Notes: generated from the letters alone by a model not told the origin. Positions 15,062 to 22,632 are shown, numbered from the stretch's first letter. The stretch is DNA of 22,734 nt from Bacteroidales bacterium UBA1219 (GCA_002309295.1 DBXF01000031.1:11233-33966), one strand, 5' to 3'. Translations and numbers: made by a program.

Positions 15062-15099
15062 AAAAATAAAAAAGGCATAGAAACAATTGCCTCTATGCC
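15062..15099 (-). terminator. rho-independent terminator after dnaJ
   Basis: GGCATAGA (15074-15081) pairs with TCTATGCC (15092-15099). On the minus strand the stem is followed by TTTTTTATTTTT, so it ends leftward transcripts from grpE-dnaJ. Confidence 0.8.
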
Positions 15100-15124
15100 A
15101 AGTGTATAAAATTAGAAGAAGATT

Positions 15125-16297
15125 CTAGTTGAAAATGTCTTTCATTTTGCTGAAAAAGCCTTTTTCCTGCTTTGTGGGATTGGGCTGGAAATTGGGCGAG
15201 TTACGCAGTTTCTCAAGTATTTCGCGTTCCTCTTTGTTAGTGGCTTTTGGTATCCAAACGTTGATACTCACAAGCATGTCGCCTGTGCCGTAGCCGTTCA
15301 CATCGGGCAGACCTTTGCCTCTGAGCCTCAGTATCTTGCCCGAAGGTGTGCCGGGTTCTATCTTCATTTTCACCTTGCCCTGCAAAGTTGGTATCTCGAG
15401 GCTAGTGCCGAGGGTTGCGTCCACAAAGTTGATGTAGGCTGTGTACAGAAGGTTGTTTTCCTGACGTTCGAAAGTGTCGTGGGGCAGCTCCTCTATTTGC
15501 ACTATCAGGTCGCCGGGAACGCCGTTGTGCGGACCCGCATGGCCTTTGCCGCTGAGCTGGAACTGCATTCCTTCGGCCACACCGCGGGGGATGGGAACGG
15601 TCACCACCTCTTCGGCAAGCTGCACGCCTTCGCCGTTGCAGTCGGGACATTTGTGTTTCACAATCTTGCCCAAGCCGTTGCAGTGCGGGCAGGTGGACTG
15701 TGTCTGCATCTGTCCGAGGATAGTGCGGCGCACCTCAACCACAACGCCGGCGCCGTGGCAGTGTCCGCAGGTCTCCATCTCGCCGTCCTTGGAGCCGGAG
15801 CCGTGGCAGGTCTTGCAAGTTACATATTTCTTTACTTTGTATTTCTTTTCAACGCCCTGCGCGATGTCTTCGAGGGTTACTTTGGCTTTGATACGCAGGT
15901 TGCCGCCGCGTTGCACACGTTGCTGCGAGCGTCCGCCGCTGCCACCGAAACCGCCGAAGCCGCTGAATCCGCCACCTCCGAAATTGAAACCGCGTCCGAA
16001 CACGCTGTTCAGTATGTCGTTGAGGTCGAAATCGGCGAAACCGCCGCCTCCGAAACCGCCGCCAGCAGAGCCATCAACTCCAGCATGGCCGAACTGGTCG
16101 TAACGTGCCTTTTTGTCAGGGTCGCTGAGGACGGAATAGGCCTCGGCGGCCTCCTTGAATTTCTCCTCGGCCTCTTTGTCGCCGGGGTTGCGGTCGGGAT
16201 GGTATTTCAAAGCAAGTTTACGGTAGGCCTTTTTCAAGTCTTCCGCAGTGGCGTTTTTGTCAACGCCAAGAACTTCGTAGTAATCTCTTTTTGCCAT
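15125..16297 (-). CDS. dnaJ: chaperone DnaJ
   Basis: This is a full-length 390-residue type I Hsp40. The J-domain carries HPD at 33-35, which stimulates DnaK ATPase. A Gly/Phe-rich linker spans about 77-122. The zinc-binding domain has four CxxCxGxG repeats (Cys161/164, 177/180, 203/206, 217/220), and a C-terminal substrate-binding region follows. It acts in the cytoplasm with DnaK and GrpE in protein folding. The start is 17 bases after the grpE stop, so the two share a transcript. dnaK itself is not in the window. All key residues are present. Confidence 0.96.
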   Translation of the reverse strand: MAKRDYYEVLGVDKNATAEDLKKAYRKLALKYHPDRNPGDKEAEEKFKEAAEAYSVLSDPDKKARYDQFGHAGVDGSAGGGFGGGGFADFDLNDILNSVFGRGFNFGGGGFSGFGGFGGSGGRSQQRVQRGGNLRIKAKVTLEDIAQGVEKKYKVKKYVTCKTCHGSGSKDGEMETCGHCHGAGVVVEVRRTILGQMQTQSTCPHCNGLGKIVKHKCPDCNGEGVQLAEEVVTVPIPRGVAEGMQFQLSGKGHAGPHNGVPGDLIVQIEELPHDTFERQENNLLYTAYINFVDATLGTSLEIPTLQGKVKMKIEPGTPSGKILRLRGKGLPDVNGYGTGDMLVSINVWIPKATNKEEREILEKLRNSPNFQPNPTKQEKGFFSKMKDIFN

Positions 16298-16314
16298 AAT
16301 TCACAATTGCCTTT

Positions 16315-16944
16315 CTATATTGCGACAACCACCTTTGGGAAACGCAACACCTTGTCGTTCAGATAGTAGCCTTTCTCCACCACGTCGATTACTGTGCCTT
16401 TCTGCGATTCTTCGGCGGCGGGGAACTGGGTTACGGCCTCGTGCAGCTCTTCGCTGAATTTTTCGCCTTTGGCTTCGATTTCTTTCAGACCTTTCTGCTG
16501 TAGTATGTTCATCAGTTTGTTGTAGATAAGCTGCACGCCTTCGCGCGAAGCCTCGTCGGTCATCGACTGGAGGGCTCTTTCGAGGTCGTCGATAACGGGG
16601 AGTATGGCTTTTATGGTGTCGGAAGCGCCGTTGATAAGCAAGTCGGCTTTCTCTTTGGTGGTGCGCTTGCGGTAGTTCTCGTACTCCGAATAGGTGCGCA
16701 GGTATTTGTCGTTCAACTCGTTGAGTTTCTCGCCGAGTTCCTGAATTGTCTCTTTGTCGGTTTTGTGGTGTTTTTTGTTTTTCTTTTCTTCGTTTTCGTT
16801 ATTCGCCTCAGGCTGTGGTGTCTCGACATTATCGTCGGGTTGTGCCGAGGTGTTTTCCTCGTTTATTTCAACATCTTGAGGGTCAGTATTTTTGGTATTT
16901 TCGTCCATTGCGGTGTGTTTGTTTTTATTTTTTTTGAATATCAT
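16315..16944 (-). CDS. grpE: nucleotide exchange factor GrpE
   Basis: With the ATG at 16944 the protein has 209 residues. The first 70 residues are charged and disordered. A long coiled-coil helix follows (ELGEKLNELNDKYLRTYSEYENYRKRT), then the conserved PVIDDLERAL segment, and a C-terminal beta domain with PAAEESQKGTVIDVVEKGYYLNDKVLRFPKVVV. GrpE releases ADP from DnaK. The start is uncertain: a TTG at 16983 would add 13 residues, and an ATG at 16908 (MDENTKN) would drop 12. All lie in the poorly conserved N-terminus. It is placed between the OstA-like gene and dnaJ. Confidence 0.93.
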   Translation of the reverse strand: MIFKKNKNKHTAMDENTKNTDPQDVEINEENTSAQPDDNVETPQPEANNENEEKKNKKHHKTDKETIQELGEKLNELNDKYLRTYSEYENYRKRTTKEKADLLINGASDTIKAILPVIDDLERALQSMTDEASREGVQLIYNKLMNILQQKGLKEIEAKGEKFSEELHEAVTQFPAAEESQKGTVIDVVEKGYYLNDKVLRFPKVVVAI

Positions 16945-17005
16945 TTTGTATGACAGTTTTTTATGTTTCAAAAAGTTTGCCAAAGGGGGATGTTATGACA
17001 AAATG

Positions 17006-18556
17006 TCACTTTTTGGACTCTTTGTTTGTCGTTTCGGGGGTTGTCCAGATATAGATGTCAGTCTTTGTGCGCGGACGTATGTCGCCGTACCAGTGGAATC
17101 CTTTGATAAATTTCTCGCTTTCGGGAAGTTGCAATACTGGATAGGCTTTCATGTCGGGATTGGTGTAGGTGGCCACGCGGTAGGGCTTGCGGTTGCGTAT
17201 ATAGATGCGCATGTCGGAGCCGACGCCGACGTTGACGCCGAGCAACTCCTGCGTTTTGTCGGCTTTGTCCTCGGTTATATAATACACCGACTGCGCGTTG
17301 CCGAGCACGTCGGCATAGGTAGGCTCGCCTTCGGTGAAATATACCACGCCTTTCTTGCCTTTGACTTGGTTGTACTGCGTTTCGGCAACTTTCTGACTTA
17401 CAAAGGCATTGCCGTTAAGATAAACATTTTTCACGCCATTTGTGTCCATTTTCAGAACAATGGTGTCGGCGGTACACTGTGAGCTGTCGTACCAAGCGAT
17501 AGGGGAGTAATAGAGGGTGAGCAGCGAATCTGGCACGTTGTAAAAGGCCGAGTCGCACTGCCCCTGCACGTCGCTGCGGAACAGACGCACTTTGTGGTAG
17601 GCGCTCACGGTCTGGATTTCGTTGTCGTCGTTGATGGTGGAATACACCGTGTCGCTGTGCATGAAGAGAGTGTCGTATTTGTCATTTACAAAATGAGCTG
17701 TGGCGCTGTCGGTGAGGTAGTTGTAATGTTTCTTCCCGTCAGTTTCGCCGTAATGGCCGGTGCAAAAGATATTGTTGGCCGAATCCCAGATATTTACGTT
17801 GTGTTTGGCAATGCCGAACTTGGTGTTGCGGTAGTAGTCGAGGGTGTCGCACGTAAGACGCTGGTTGCCATTGTATATGGTCGATTTTTTCACTGAAGTG
17901 GCATGGCCGTCGTCGGTGTTGTAGGTGCCGTTCTCACTATATATTATAGTACTGTCGTTGGTGAAAATGTGCGTGGGGCCGTGGAACACCGCAAGTTTGG
18001 TGTTTGTGTTGTAAGTCATTGTGTCGGAGGTGAGTACCGTTGTGGAGTCGGTAAGCATCACATCGTCGTAGATGAAAAACTCGTTTTTGTCGGCGTAGTA
18101 GAGTCCGTTGTAGCTGTCGAGGGTTTTGTCGCCGTTCACAGCGTGTCCGTGGTAGGTGTATTTTGCTGTCTCGGTTCTTCGGCTGTACGATATGTAAGTG
18201 GTTGTAAGCGATGTGGCTCCATCGACTAGCAGAACTTCGTCGCCCCAAATTTCCACCACACGGGTGTTGCCGTTGTAGAAAAGTTCGTCGCCGAAAATGG
18301 TGGTGGTGTCCGAAATTTCGATGACAATGTTGCCAAAGGCGGTGAAATTGTTTTTCTTTGTGTCGTAGTGCGCCGAATCGGAGTTCAACACCATACCTTC
18401 GTGGGTAGCTTTCACTGTTTTGTACAAAATCCACACGTCGGGATTATCGGCCCTTCGAGCACCCATGCCCGACTGGTATTCGATTAGTTTTTGGGCGTTG
18501 GCACCTAAGCCGAAAAACAGCGCAAGTAGCGATATTACAATGGTTTTACGTAACAT
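17006..18556 (-). CDS. OstA/LptA-like periplasmic LPS-transport protein
   Basis: The 516-residue protein has a signal peptide (MLRKTIVISLLALFFGLGANAQ) and a long run of beta-jellyroll repeats of the OstA type: GMVLNSDSAHYDTKKNNFTA, FGDELFYNG, YADKNEFFIYDDV, LTSDTMTYNTNT and LTCDTLDYYRNT. Such domains form the periplasmic bridge that carries lipopolysaccharide from the inner to the outer membrane (LptA and the LptD N-terminus). At this length it is larger than E. coli LptA and has no LptD barrel; the long OstA-like form is common in Bacteroidota. It begins with its own -7 box at 18578-18585 and lies 61 bases before grpE, so some read-through into the chaperone genes is likely. Confidence 0.85.
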   Translation of the reverse strand: MLRKTIVISLLALFFGLGANAQKLIEYQSGMGARRADNPDVWILYKTVKATHEGMVLNSDSAHYDTKKNNFTAFGNIVIEISDTTTIFGDELFYNGNTRVVEIWGDEVLLVDGATSLTTTYISYSRRTETAKYTYHGHAVNGDKTLDSYNGLYYADKNEFFIYDDVMLTDSTTVLTSDTMTYNTNTKLAVFHGPTHIFTNDSTIIYSENGTYNTDDGHATSVKKSTIYNGNQRLTCDTLDYYRNTKFGIAKHNVNIWDSANNIFCTGHYGETDGKKHYNYLTDSATAHFVNDKYDTLFMHSDTVYSTINDDNEIQTVSAYHKVRLFRSDVQGQCDSAFYNVPDSLLTLYYSPIAWYDSSQCTADTIVLKMDTNGVKNVYLNGNAFVSQKVAETQYNQVKGKKGVVYFTEGEPTYADVLGNAQSVYYITEDKADKTQELLGVNVGVGSDMRIYIRNRKPYRVATYTNPDMKAYPVLQLPESEKFIKGFHWYGDIRPRTKTDIYIWTTPETTNKESKK

Positions 18557-18577
18557 TTAACCTCTGTTTTGAATATG

Positions 18578-18585
18578 CAAATTTA
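18578..18585 (-). promoter_or_regulatory. -7 box upstream of the ostA-like gene
   Basis: The minus strand reads TAAATTTG, matching TAnnTTTG and identical to the ribF -7 box, 22 bases before the ATG. I do not see a good -33 TTTG at the right distance. Confidence 0.5.
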
Positions 18586-18664
18586 CACAAAAAAAATGAC
18601 TTTTATGCCGACATTTTTAAAATTGGACACGAATTGCCGAATATAATTATTAAACTAAAACCCA

Positions 18665-18833
18665 AAACGTGTCGGAGACACGTGATATCAATAACCCCAC
18701 ATGAAAAAACAGCCAGTGGCTGTTTTGATAGCGAAGCGGAGAATACCAGAACGCAGTGTGGGGGAGCCTAAAACATACAAAAAGGGCGTCTCGGAGAGAC
18801 GCGACCTTTACTTATTAAAAAAAATCAAGCAGT
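18665..18833 (+). repeat. structured interspersed repeat, copy B
   Basis: This plus-strand copy aligns over its whole length with copy A (3723-3890 on minus). It has the same hairpins: ACGTGTC/GACACGT around GGA (18667-18683), AAAACAGCC/GGCTGTTTT, the outer CCCCACA/TGTGGGG pair, and GCGTCTC/GAGACGC around GGA (18786-18802), then the TTTACTTA tail ending AAGCAGT. Differences from copy A include one paired change that keeps the first stem. From an ATG at 18701 it also encodes a 44-residue open frame that is shared with copy A. Confidence 0.8.
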
Positions 18834-18988
18834 AAAATGCTCTGATCACGCAAAAATCCTCATCATGCAGCACATCAAAACCATTCCAAACGAACTCGGA
18901 TTAAGAACAAAAACCATTGCCCCAACACGCACTATTGTTTTACAAATATCTAAAAATGTGTCTATTACAGTGTTGGTGTCGAAATAAT

Positions 18989-19019
18989 TTTGCCATTACG
19001 AAAAAAAATCGTACTTTTG
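18989..19019 (+). promoter_or_regulatory. promoter for the cobalamin-riboswitch transcript
   Basis: TTTG at 18989-18992, a 19-base spacer, and TACTTTTG at 19012-19019 fit the TTTG/TAnnTTTG consensus. The riboswitch begins within about 8 bases after the -7 box. Confidence 0.75.
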
Positions 19020-19026
19020 CAGTCCG

Positions 19027-19206
19027 AATTTGGTTCATCCGAAGCAACTTTTTGCCAAGGATGATTAAAAGGGAATCGGGTGCAAATCCCGGACAGTCCC
19101 GCTGCTGTAAGCTCCGCCAAAGTCGTTTCCAAATCCCCTGCCACTGTCCTTCGAGGATGGGAAGGCCGCGAAACGACGGAGTAAGTCAGAAGACCTGCCA
19201 ATTTTC
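19027..19206 (+). promoter_or_regulatory. cobalamin (B12) riboswitch
   Basis: The conserved cobalamin aptamer blocks appear in order: AAAAGGGAATCGGGTGCAAA with its partner TCCCGGACAGTCCCGCTGC, TGTAAGC, the B12-box segment GCCACTG with the neighbouring GGATGGGAAGGCCG hairpin, and the closing AGTCAGAAGACCTGCC. AATTTGG (19027-19033) and CCAATTT (from about 19198) pair as the outer P1 helix with one mismatch. Such riboswitches repress downstream genes when adenosylcobalamin or related forms are abundant. The next genes are the two T9SS proteins at 19460 and 21589. The expression platform is not obvious. Confidence 0.93.
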
Positions 19207-19338
19207 GTTTTTGAAAAGCTTTCGAGGAAAGAGCTTGAAAAAAGACAACACGTCAATGTTCGATTTTTTTTCACGATTTTTTGAAAGCTGTTTTGAGTTA
19301 GAAAGTCAAAATAGTTTATGCTGTCGCACGGAAAAACA

Positions 19339-19446
19339 ATGATGGGAAAAAACAAGGTGTCTTGCGGTTATGCCGCAACAGATGCCTTATTTGCCATTGT
19401 GTCTTTGCCATCGTGTTTCATTGCCACGGCATTTGTAAAATTATAA
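19339..19446 (+). CDS. candidate 35-residue small ORF in riboswitch leader
   Basis: An ATG-ATG start after an A-rich stretch opens a 35-codon frame ending TAA at 19444-19446, 13 bases before the ATG of the four-repeat protein. The predicted peptide begins MMGKNKVSCGYAATD and continues into a hydrophobic segment (ALFAIVSLPSCFIATAFV) that could span a membrane, ending KL. It could be a small membrane protein, a leader peptide coupled to translation of the next gene, or chance. It has two cysteines and uses codons (GCC, AAA, ATT) similar to neighbouring genes. There is no conservation evidence here, so confidence is low. Confidence 0.3.
   Translation: MMGKNKVSCGYAATDALFAIVSLPSCFIATAFVKL
19354..19388 (+). 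other. strong RNA hairpin in the riboswitch leader
   Basis: AAGGTGTC (19354-19361) pairs with GATGCCTT (19381-19388, two wobbles), then TTGCGG (19362-19367) pairs with CCGCAA (19373-19378) around loop TTATG, with a 2-base bulge. No T-run follows, so it is not a standard terminator. It may be part of the riboswitch output or affect translation of the small ORF that contains it. Confidence 0.5.
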
Positions 19447-19459
19447 AATTCAAATCATT

Positions 19460-21574
19460 ATGGTTAAAAAACTTGTCATTTTAGCTTTTTCGCTGGCTTT
19501 TAGTGCCGGACTTTTCGCACAAAGTGGTGACGCCACAATCGCACCGAGTCAAATCAAATTCTGGGTAGGAAGTGGCAGCAACGAAGTTGTATTTGCCGTA
19601 AATTTCGGCGACCCCGACACCTGTATAGCATGGGGTTTCCGTTTCACCTCCGACAGTGTTACAGTTGAGGAAATGATGGATTCCATCGTCGCTGCCGACT
19701 ATCGTTTCAGCTATTCCGGCTCTGGCGGAGTGATGAGCACAATCAACTTCACACCGACAAGAGGTATAACTTTCGACGCTCAAGCAAACAATTGGATGTA
19801 CAATGTCAACGGTGATTTGGCAAACTGGGGATACACCCAGCAGTATGTCAAGGACGGCGATTTCGTGAAATGGGGCGATGGCGATGTTGCAACTTATACT
19901 CAAACAACAGGTTGGCCTTGGATATTTGAATGGTCGCAAACTGTAAATCCTGTTGGTGTTCCCGATGCCACAATGGATCCAACTAAAATCAAATACTGGA
20001 TTGGCACAGGCAGCCATGAAGTTGTCTTCGCAGCAAACTGGGCCAACCCCGACACCTGTTTGGCTTGGGGCTATCGCTTCAGTTCCGACAGCATCATTGT
20101 TTCCGACATGATGACAGACATTGCCAATGCCGACTACCGCTTCACCTTCGACTCTGCTTCGGGCTGGCTTCTCGACATTAAATATATCAATGGAACCGAC
20201 ACACTGAAAAAGGCTTCTGGCAGCTATTGGATGTACAACGTGAACGGTGTTGCTGCTCAAAACCTATTTACATCGCAGTACGTAAAAGATGGAGATTTCG
20301 TAAAATTTGGTGATGTAAGTGTTGCAGTTGTAAACGACACCGACTCTTGGGGTTATCCCTCCGATGTGGCTTGGACAAAACCTGTTACGCCCGTATATGC
20401 TCTCGATGCCTTGATGGATGCCTCCAACATCGTTTACTGGGTAGGAACAGGCAGCAACGAAGTGGTATTCGCCACAAACTGGGCCAACCCCGACACCTGC
20501 CTGGCTTGGGGCTACCGCTTCAGTTCCGACAGCATCCTTGTTTCCGACATGATGACAGACATTGCCAATGCCGACTACCGTTTCAGCTTCGACTCCGCTT
20601 CGGGCTGGCTCCTCGACATTAAATTTATTAATGGAACCGACACACTGAAAAAGGCTTCTGGAAGCTATTGGATGTACAACGTGAACGGTGTTGCTGCTCA
20701 AAACTTATTTACATCTCAGTATGTTAAAGACAATGATTTCGTGAAATTTGGCGATGTAAGTGTTGCAGTTGTAAACGACACCGACTCTTGGGGTTATCCC
20801 TCCAATGTGGTTTGGACAACTCCCGTTGATCCCGTAAGCGTTCCTTCAGGAACCACCCCGACAGATGCCACTATTGCCGCCAGCGACATCGTTTACTGGG
20901 TAGGAACAGGCAGCAACGGAGTCGTTTTCGCCGTAAACTGGGCTACTCCCGACACCTGCCTCGCATGGGGTTACCGTTTCAGCTCCGACAGCGTTACAGT
21001 GGCTCAGGTGATTAGCGACATAGCCGCCGCCGACCCGCGTTTCAGCTACGACAGCTCAATGTCCAGCTACGGTGCTTACATGAACGACATCCGTTTCGCC
21101 ATCTCGGCCAACGACACCCTGAAACGCACCGGCAGCTATTGGATGTACAACGTGAACGGCGTTTCGGCCATGGTATCTTTCGACGCACAATATGTAAAAA
21201 ACAACGATTTTATCAAATTTGGCGACGAATCGGTTGGTGTAATGACCGACACCGTTATGTACTTCTACGTTTGGACAAAAACTGTTACTCCCGTTTCCAT
21301 ACCTCAAGGTCAGCAGAGCATAGTTACTGCCAACTCCTTGAATTTCAACGTTTATCCCAATCCTGCCACCACACATGCCACTATCGCAGTTGAAGGCGCA
21401 GGCAAGGGCACACAGATTGTCCTGCTCGACGTTTGCGGAAAAGAACTTTACAGAACCGACGCCGAAAACGACGGTAACTACACCGTCAATGTATTGGCAT
21501 TGCCGAAAGGCGTTTATTTCGTAAGCGTGCGTAACAACAACGCCGCCACAACAACCAAACTTATTGTAAAATAA
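19460..21574 (+). CDS. T9SS-exported protein with four cobalamin-binding-like repeats
   Basis: The 704-residue protein has a signal peptide (MVKKLVILAFSLAFSAGLFA), four tandem units at about residues 24-166, 169-313, 316-460 and 469-613, and a T9SS sorting domain from VYPNP (631) to the end. Each unit has YWVGTGSNEVVFA.NW, PDTCLAWGYRF with a single Cys, a helix like VSDMMTDIANADYRF, then GSYWMYNVNGV and QYVKDGDFVKFGD. The pattern W-Y-VNG followed by a GD turn resembles the DUF4430/transcobalamin C-terminal domain family, and the gene follows a cobalamin riboswitch. I infer a surface B12 or corrinoid binding protein; the family match is by eye. Neighbour: 14 bases before the next T9SS gene. 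Confidence 0.85.
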   Translation: MVKKLVILAFSLAFSAGLFAQSGDATIAPSQIKFWVGSGSNEVVFAVNFGDPDTCIAWGFRFTSDSVTVEEMMDSIVAADYRFSYSGSGGVMSTINFTPTRGITFDAQANNWMYNVNGDLANWGYTQQYVKDGDFVKWGDGDVATYTQTTGWPWIFEWSQTVNPVGVPDATMDPTKIKYWIGTGSHEVVFAANWANPDTCLAWGYRFSSDSIIVSDMMTDIANADYRFTFDSASGWLLDIKYINGTDTLKKASGSYWMYNVNGVAAQNLFTSQYVKDGDFVKFGDVSVAVVNDTDSWGYPSDVAWTKPVTPVYALDALMDASNIVYWVGTGSNEVVFATNWANPDTCLAWGYRFSSDSILVSDMMTDIANADYRFSFDSASGWLLDIKFINGTDTLKKASGSYWMYNVNGVAAQNLFTSQYVKDNDFVKFGDVSVAVVNDTDSWGYPSNVVWTTPVDPVSVPSGTTPTDATIAASDIVYWVGTGSNGVVFAVNWATPDTCLAWGYRFSSDSVTVAQVISDIAAADPRFSYDSSMSSYGAYMNDIRFAISANDTLKRTGSYWMYNVNGVSAMVSFDAQYVKNNDFIKFGDESVGVMTDTVMYFYVWTKTVTPVSIPQGQQSIVTANSLNFNVYPNPATTHATIAVEGAGKGTQIVLLDVCGKELYRTDAENDGNYTVNVLALPKGVYFVSVRNNNAATTTKLIVK
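19529..21298 (+). repeat. four in-frame tandem repeats of about 145-153 codons
   Basis: The unit anchor at the PDTC motif recurs with steps of about 435, 441 and 459 bases, beginning near 19529, 19964, 20405 and 20864. Units 2 and 3 are nearly identical at the DNA level, including long stretches around GGATGTACAACGTGAACGGT and GTTGTAAACGACACCGACTC, while units 1 and 4 are more diverged. This indicates a recent internal duplication of the central unit. Confidence 0.9.
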
Positions 21575-21588
21575 TAAGATAACCGAAA

Positions 21589-22569
21589 ATGAAACGATTC
21601 CTCATTGAAGCGTTAATGTTGTTCGCAGTTTGCGGTGCAGCCACAGCCCAGTTCGACGGGGCTGTGGGCACCACCGGCTGCAAAGCTATACAGTACAACG
21701 ACAGCCGAATAGTGAACTGGGCCACCAGTTGCACCGTTTATCGCGGTTTATGCAAAATTGACGACACCTCCGCCAATCCCGCCCGTGCCAGCTTCGGCAG
21801 CGACACAGCGGGAATAGGCCCGGCTACAGCAAGCAACACCATGGCGGCCGTGAGTCTCGGCGACAGCGGCGTGGCCGTGCTCACCTTCGAAACGCCCATC
21901 GCCGACGGCGAAGGTCCCGATTTCGCTGTGTACGAGAACGGCTTCGGCGACGGTTTCCTCGAACTGGCTTTTGTGGAGGTAAGCTCCGACGGACAACGCT
22001 TCGTGCGTTTCCCCGCCACCTCCAACACACCTACCACTTCGCAGGTGGGCAGTTTCGCCAACAATATGGACCCCACACTGATGAACAACCTTGCGGGGAA
22101 ATACCGCATCGGATGGGGCACGCCGTTCGATTTGAACGAGTTGCGCGACAGTGCCGGACTCGACATTAACAACATAACCCACGTGCGTTTGGTTGACTGC
22201 ATAGGCACCATCGATCCGCAGTACTGCACCTACGACGCCCACGGCAACATCGTCAACGACCCTTATCCCACTGCTTTCAACAGCGGCGGTTTCGACCTCA
22301 CTGGCGTGGCTGTGCTTAACCAGCGCAGCGCGGATATCTCTGTGGCTGATTTGGACAATGTAAAGGTGTTTCCCAATCCCTGCCGCGACTTTGTGCAGCT
22401 CTCCGGAATGCCGATAGGAGAGGAGTACCGCATCTACGACCTCTGCGGCAAGACAGTGGCTACAGGAATCTGCCAGAGCAATTCCTTCTGTATCAGCACA
22501 CAAGCCCTGCAGCAAGGTGTGTATGTGCTGAAAATAGGACGCGTGGCAAAAAAAATAGTCAAGAAATAA
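21589..22569 (+). CDS. T9SS-exported surface protein paired with the B12 riboswitch gene
   Basis: The 326-residue protein has a signal peptide (MKRFLIEALMLFAVCGAATA). Its beta-rich central domain includes VSLGDSGVAVLTFETPIADG, GPDFAVYENGF and LAFVEVSSDGQRFVRFPATS, and a type A T9SS sorting domain runs from VKVFPNP (about 258) to IVKK. From memory, the central wording resembles the cell-surface proteins that often sit next to YncE/DUF5074 and TonB receptor genes under cobalamin riboswitches in Bacteroidota; I cannot verify this here. Several cysteines (for example GCKAI, SCTVYRGLC, DCIGTI) suggest disulfides. It starts 14 bases after the four-repeat gene, so both are one operon, and it ends before a terminator. 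Confidence 0.8.
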   Translation: MKRFLIEALMLFAVCGAATAQFDGAVGTTGCKAIQYNDSRIVNWATSCTVYRGLCKIDDTSANPARASFGSDTAGIGPATASNTMAAVSLGDSGVAVLTFETPIADGEGPDFAVYENGFGDGFLELAFVEVSSDGQRFVRFPATSNTPTTSQVGSFANNMDPTLMNNLAGKYRIGWGTPFDLNELRDSAGLDINNITHVRLVDCIGTIDPQYCTYDAHGNIVNDPYPTAFNSGGFDLTGVAVLNQRSADISVADLDNVKVFPNPCRDFVQLSGMPIGEEYRIYDLCGKTVATGICQSNSFCISTQALQQGVYVLKIGRVAKKIVKK

Positions 22570-22596
22570 AAACTCATTATTCCATTATCTTAGCGT

Positions 22597-22632
22597 AAGG
22601 CGTAGCTGTAACGGCTGCGCCTTTTCTTTTTC
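22597..22632 (+). terminator. terminator of the B12-riboswitch operon
   Basis: AAGGCGTAGC (22597-22606) pairs with GCTGCGCCTT (22614-22623), with one wobble, around loop TGTAACG, followed by a T-rich TTCTTTTTC tail. It closes the two-gene transcript. Confidence 0.8.

Noticed and set aside
15474..16366. Long plus-strand open frames opposite dnaJ
   Set aside because: They are antisense shadows produced by the GC-biased Gly/Phe and zinc-finger regions of dnaJ; the protein sequences are low-complexity without domains.
16996..17008. Inverted repeat TGACA-AAA-TGTCA between ostA and grpE as a heat-shock operator
   Set aside because: Too short and unlike CIRCE or other known heat-shock operators. 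It overlaps the ostA stop codon and may be chance.
18865..18987. 40-codon open frame (starting MQHIKTIPNELG)
   Set aside because: No promoter or recognisable features, and it runs into the riboswitch promoter. It is not in frame with or similar to anything nearby. Too weak to call, though not excluded.
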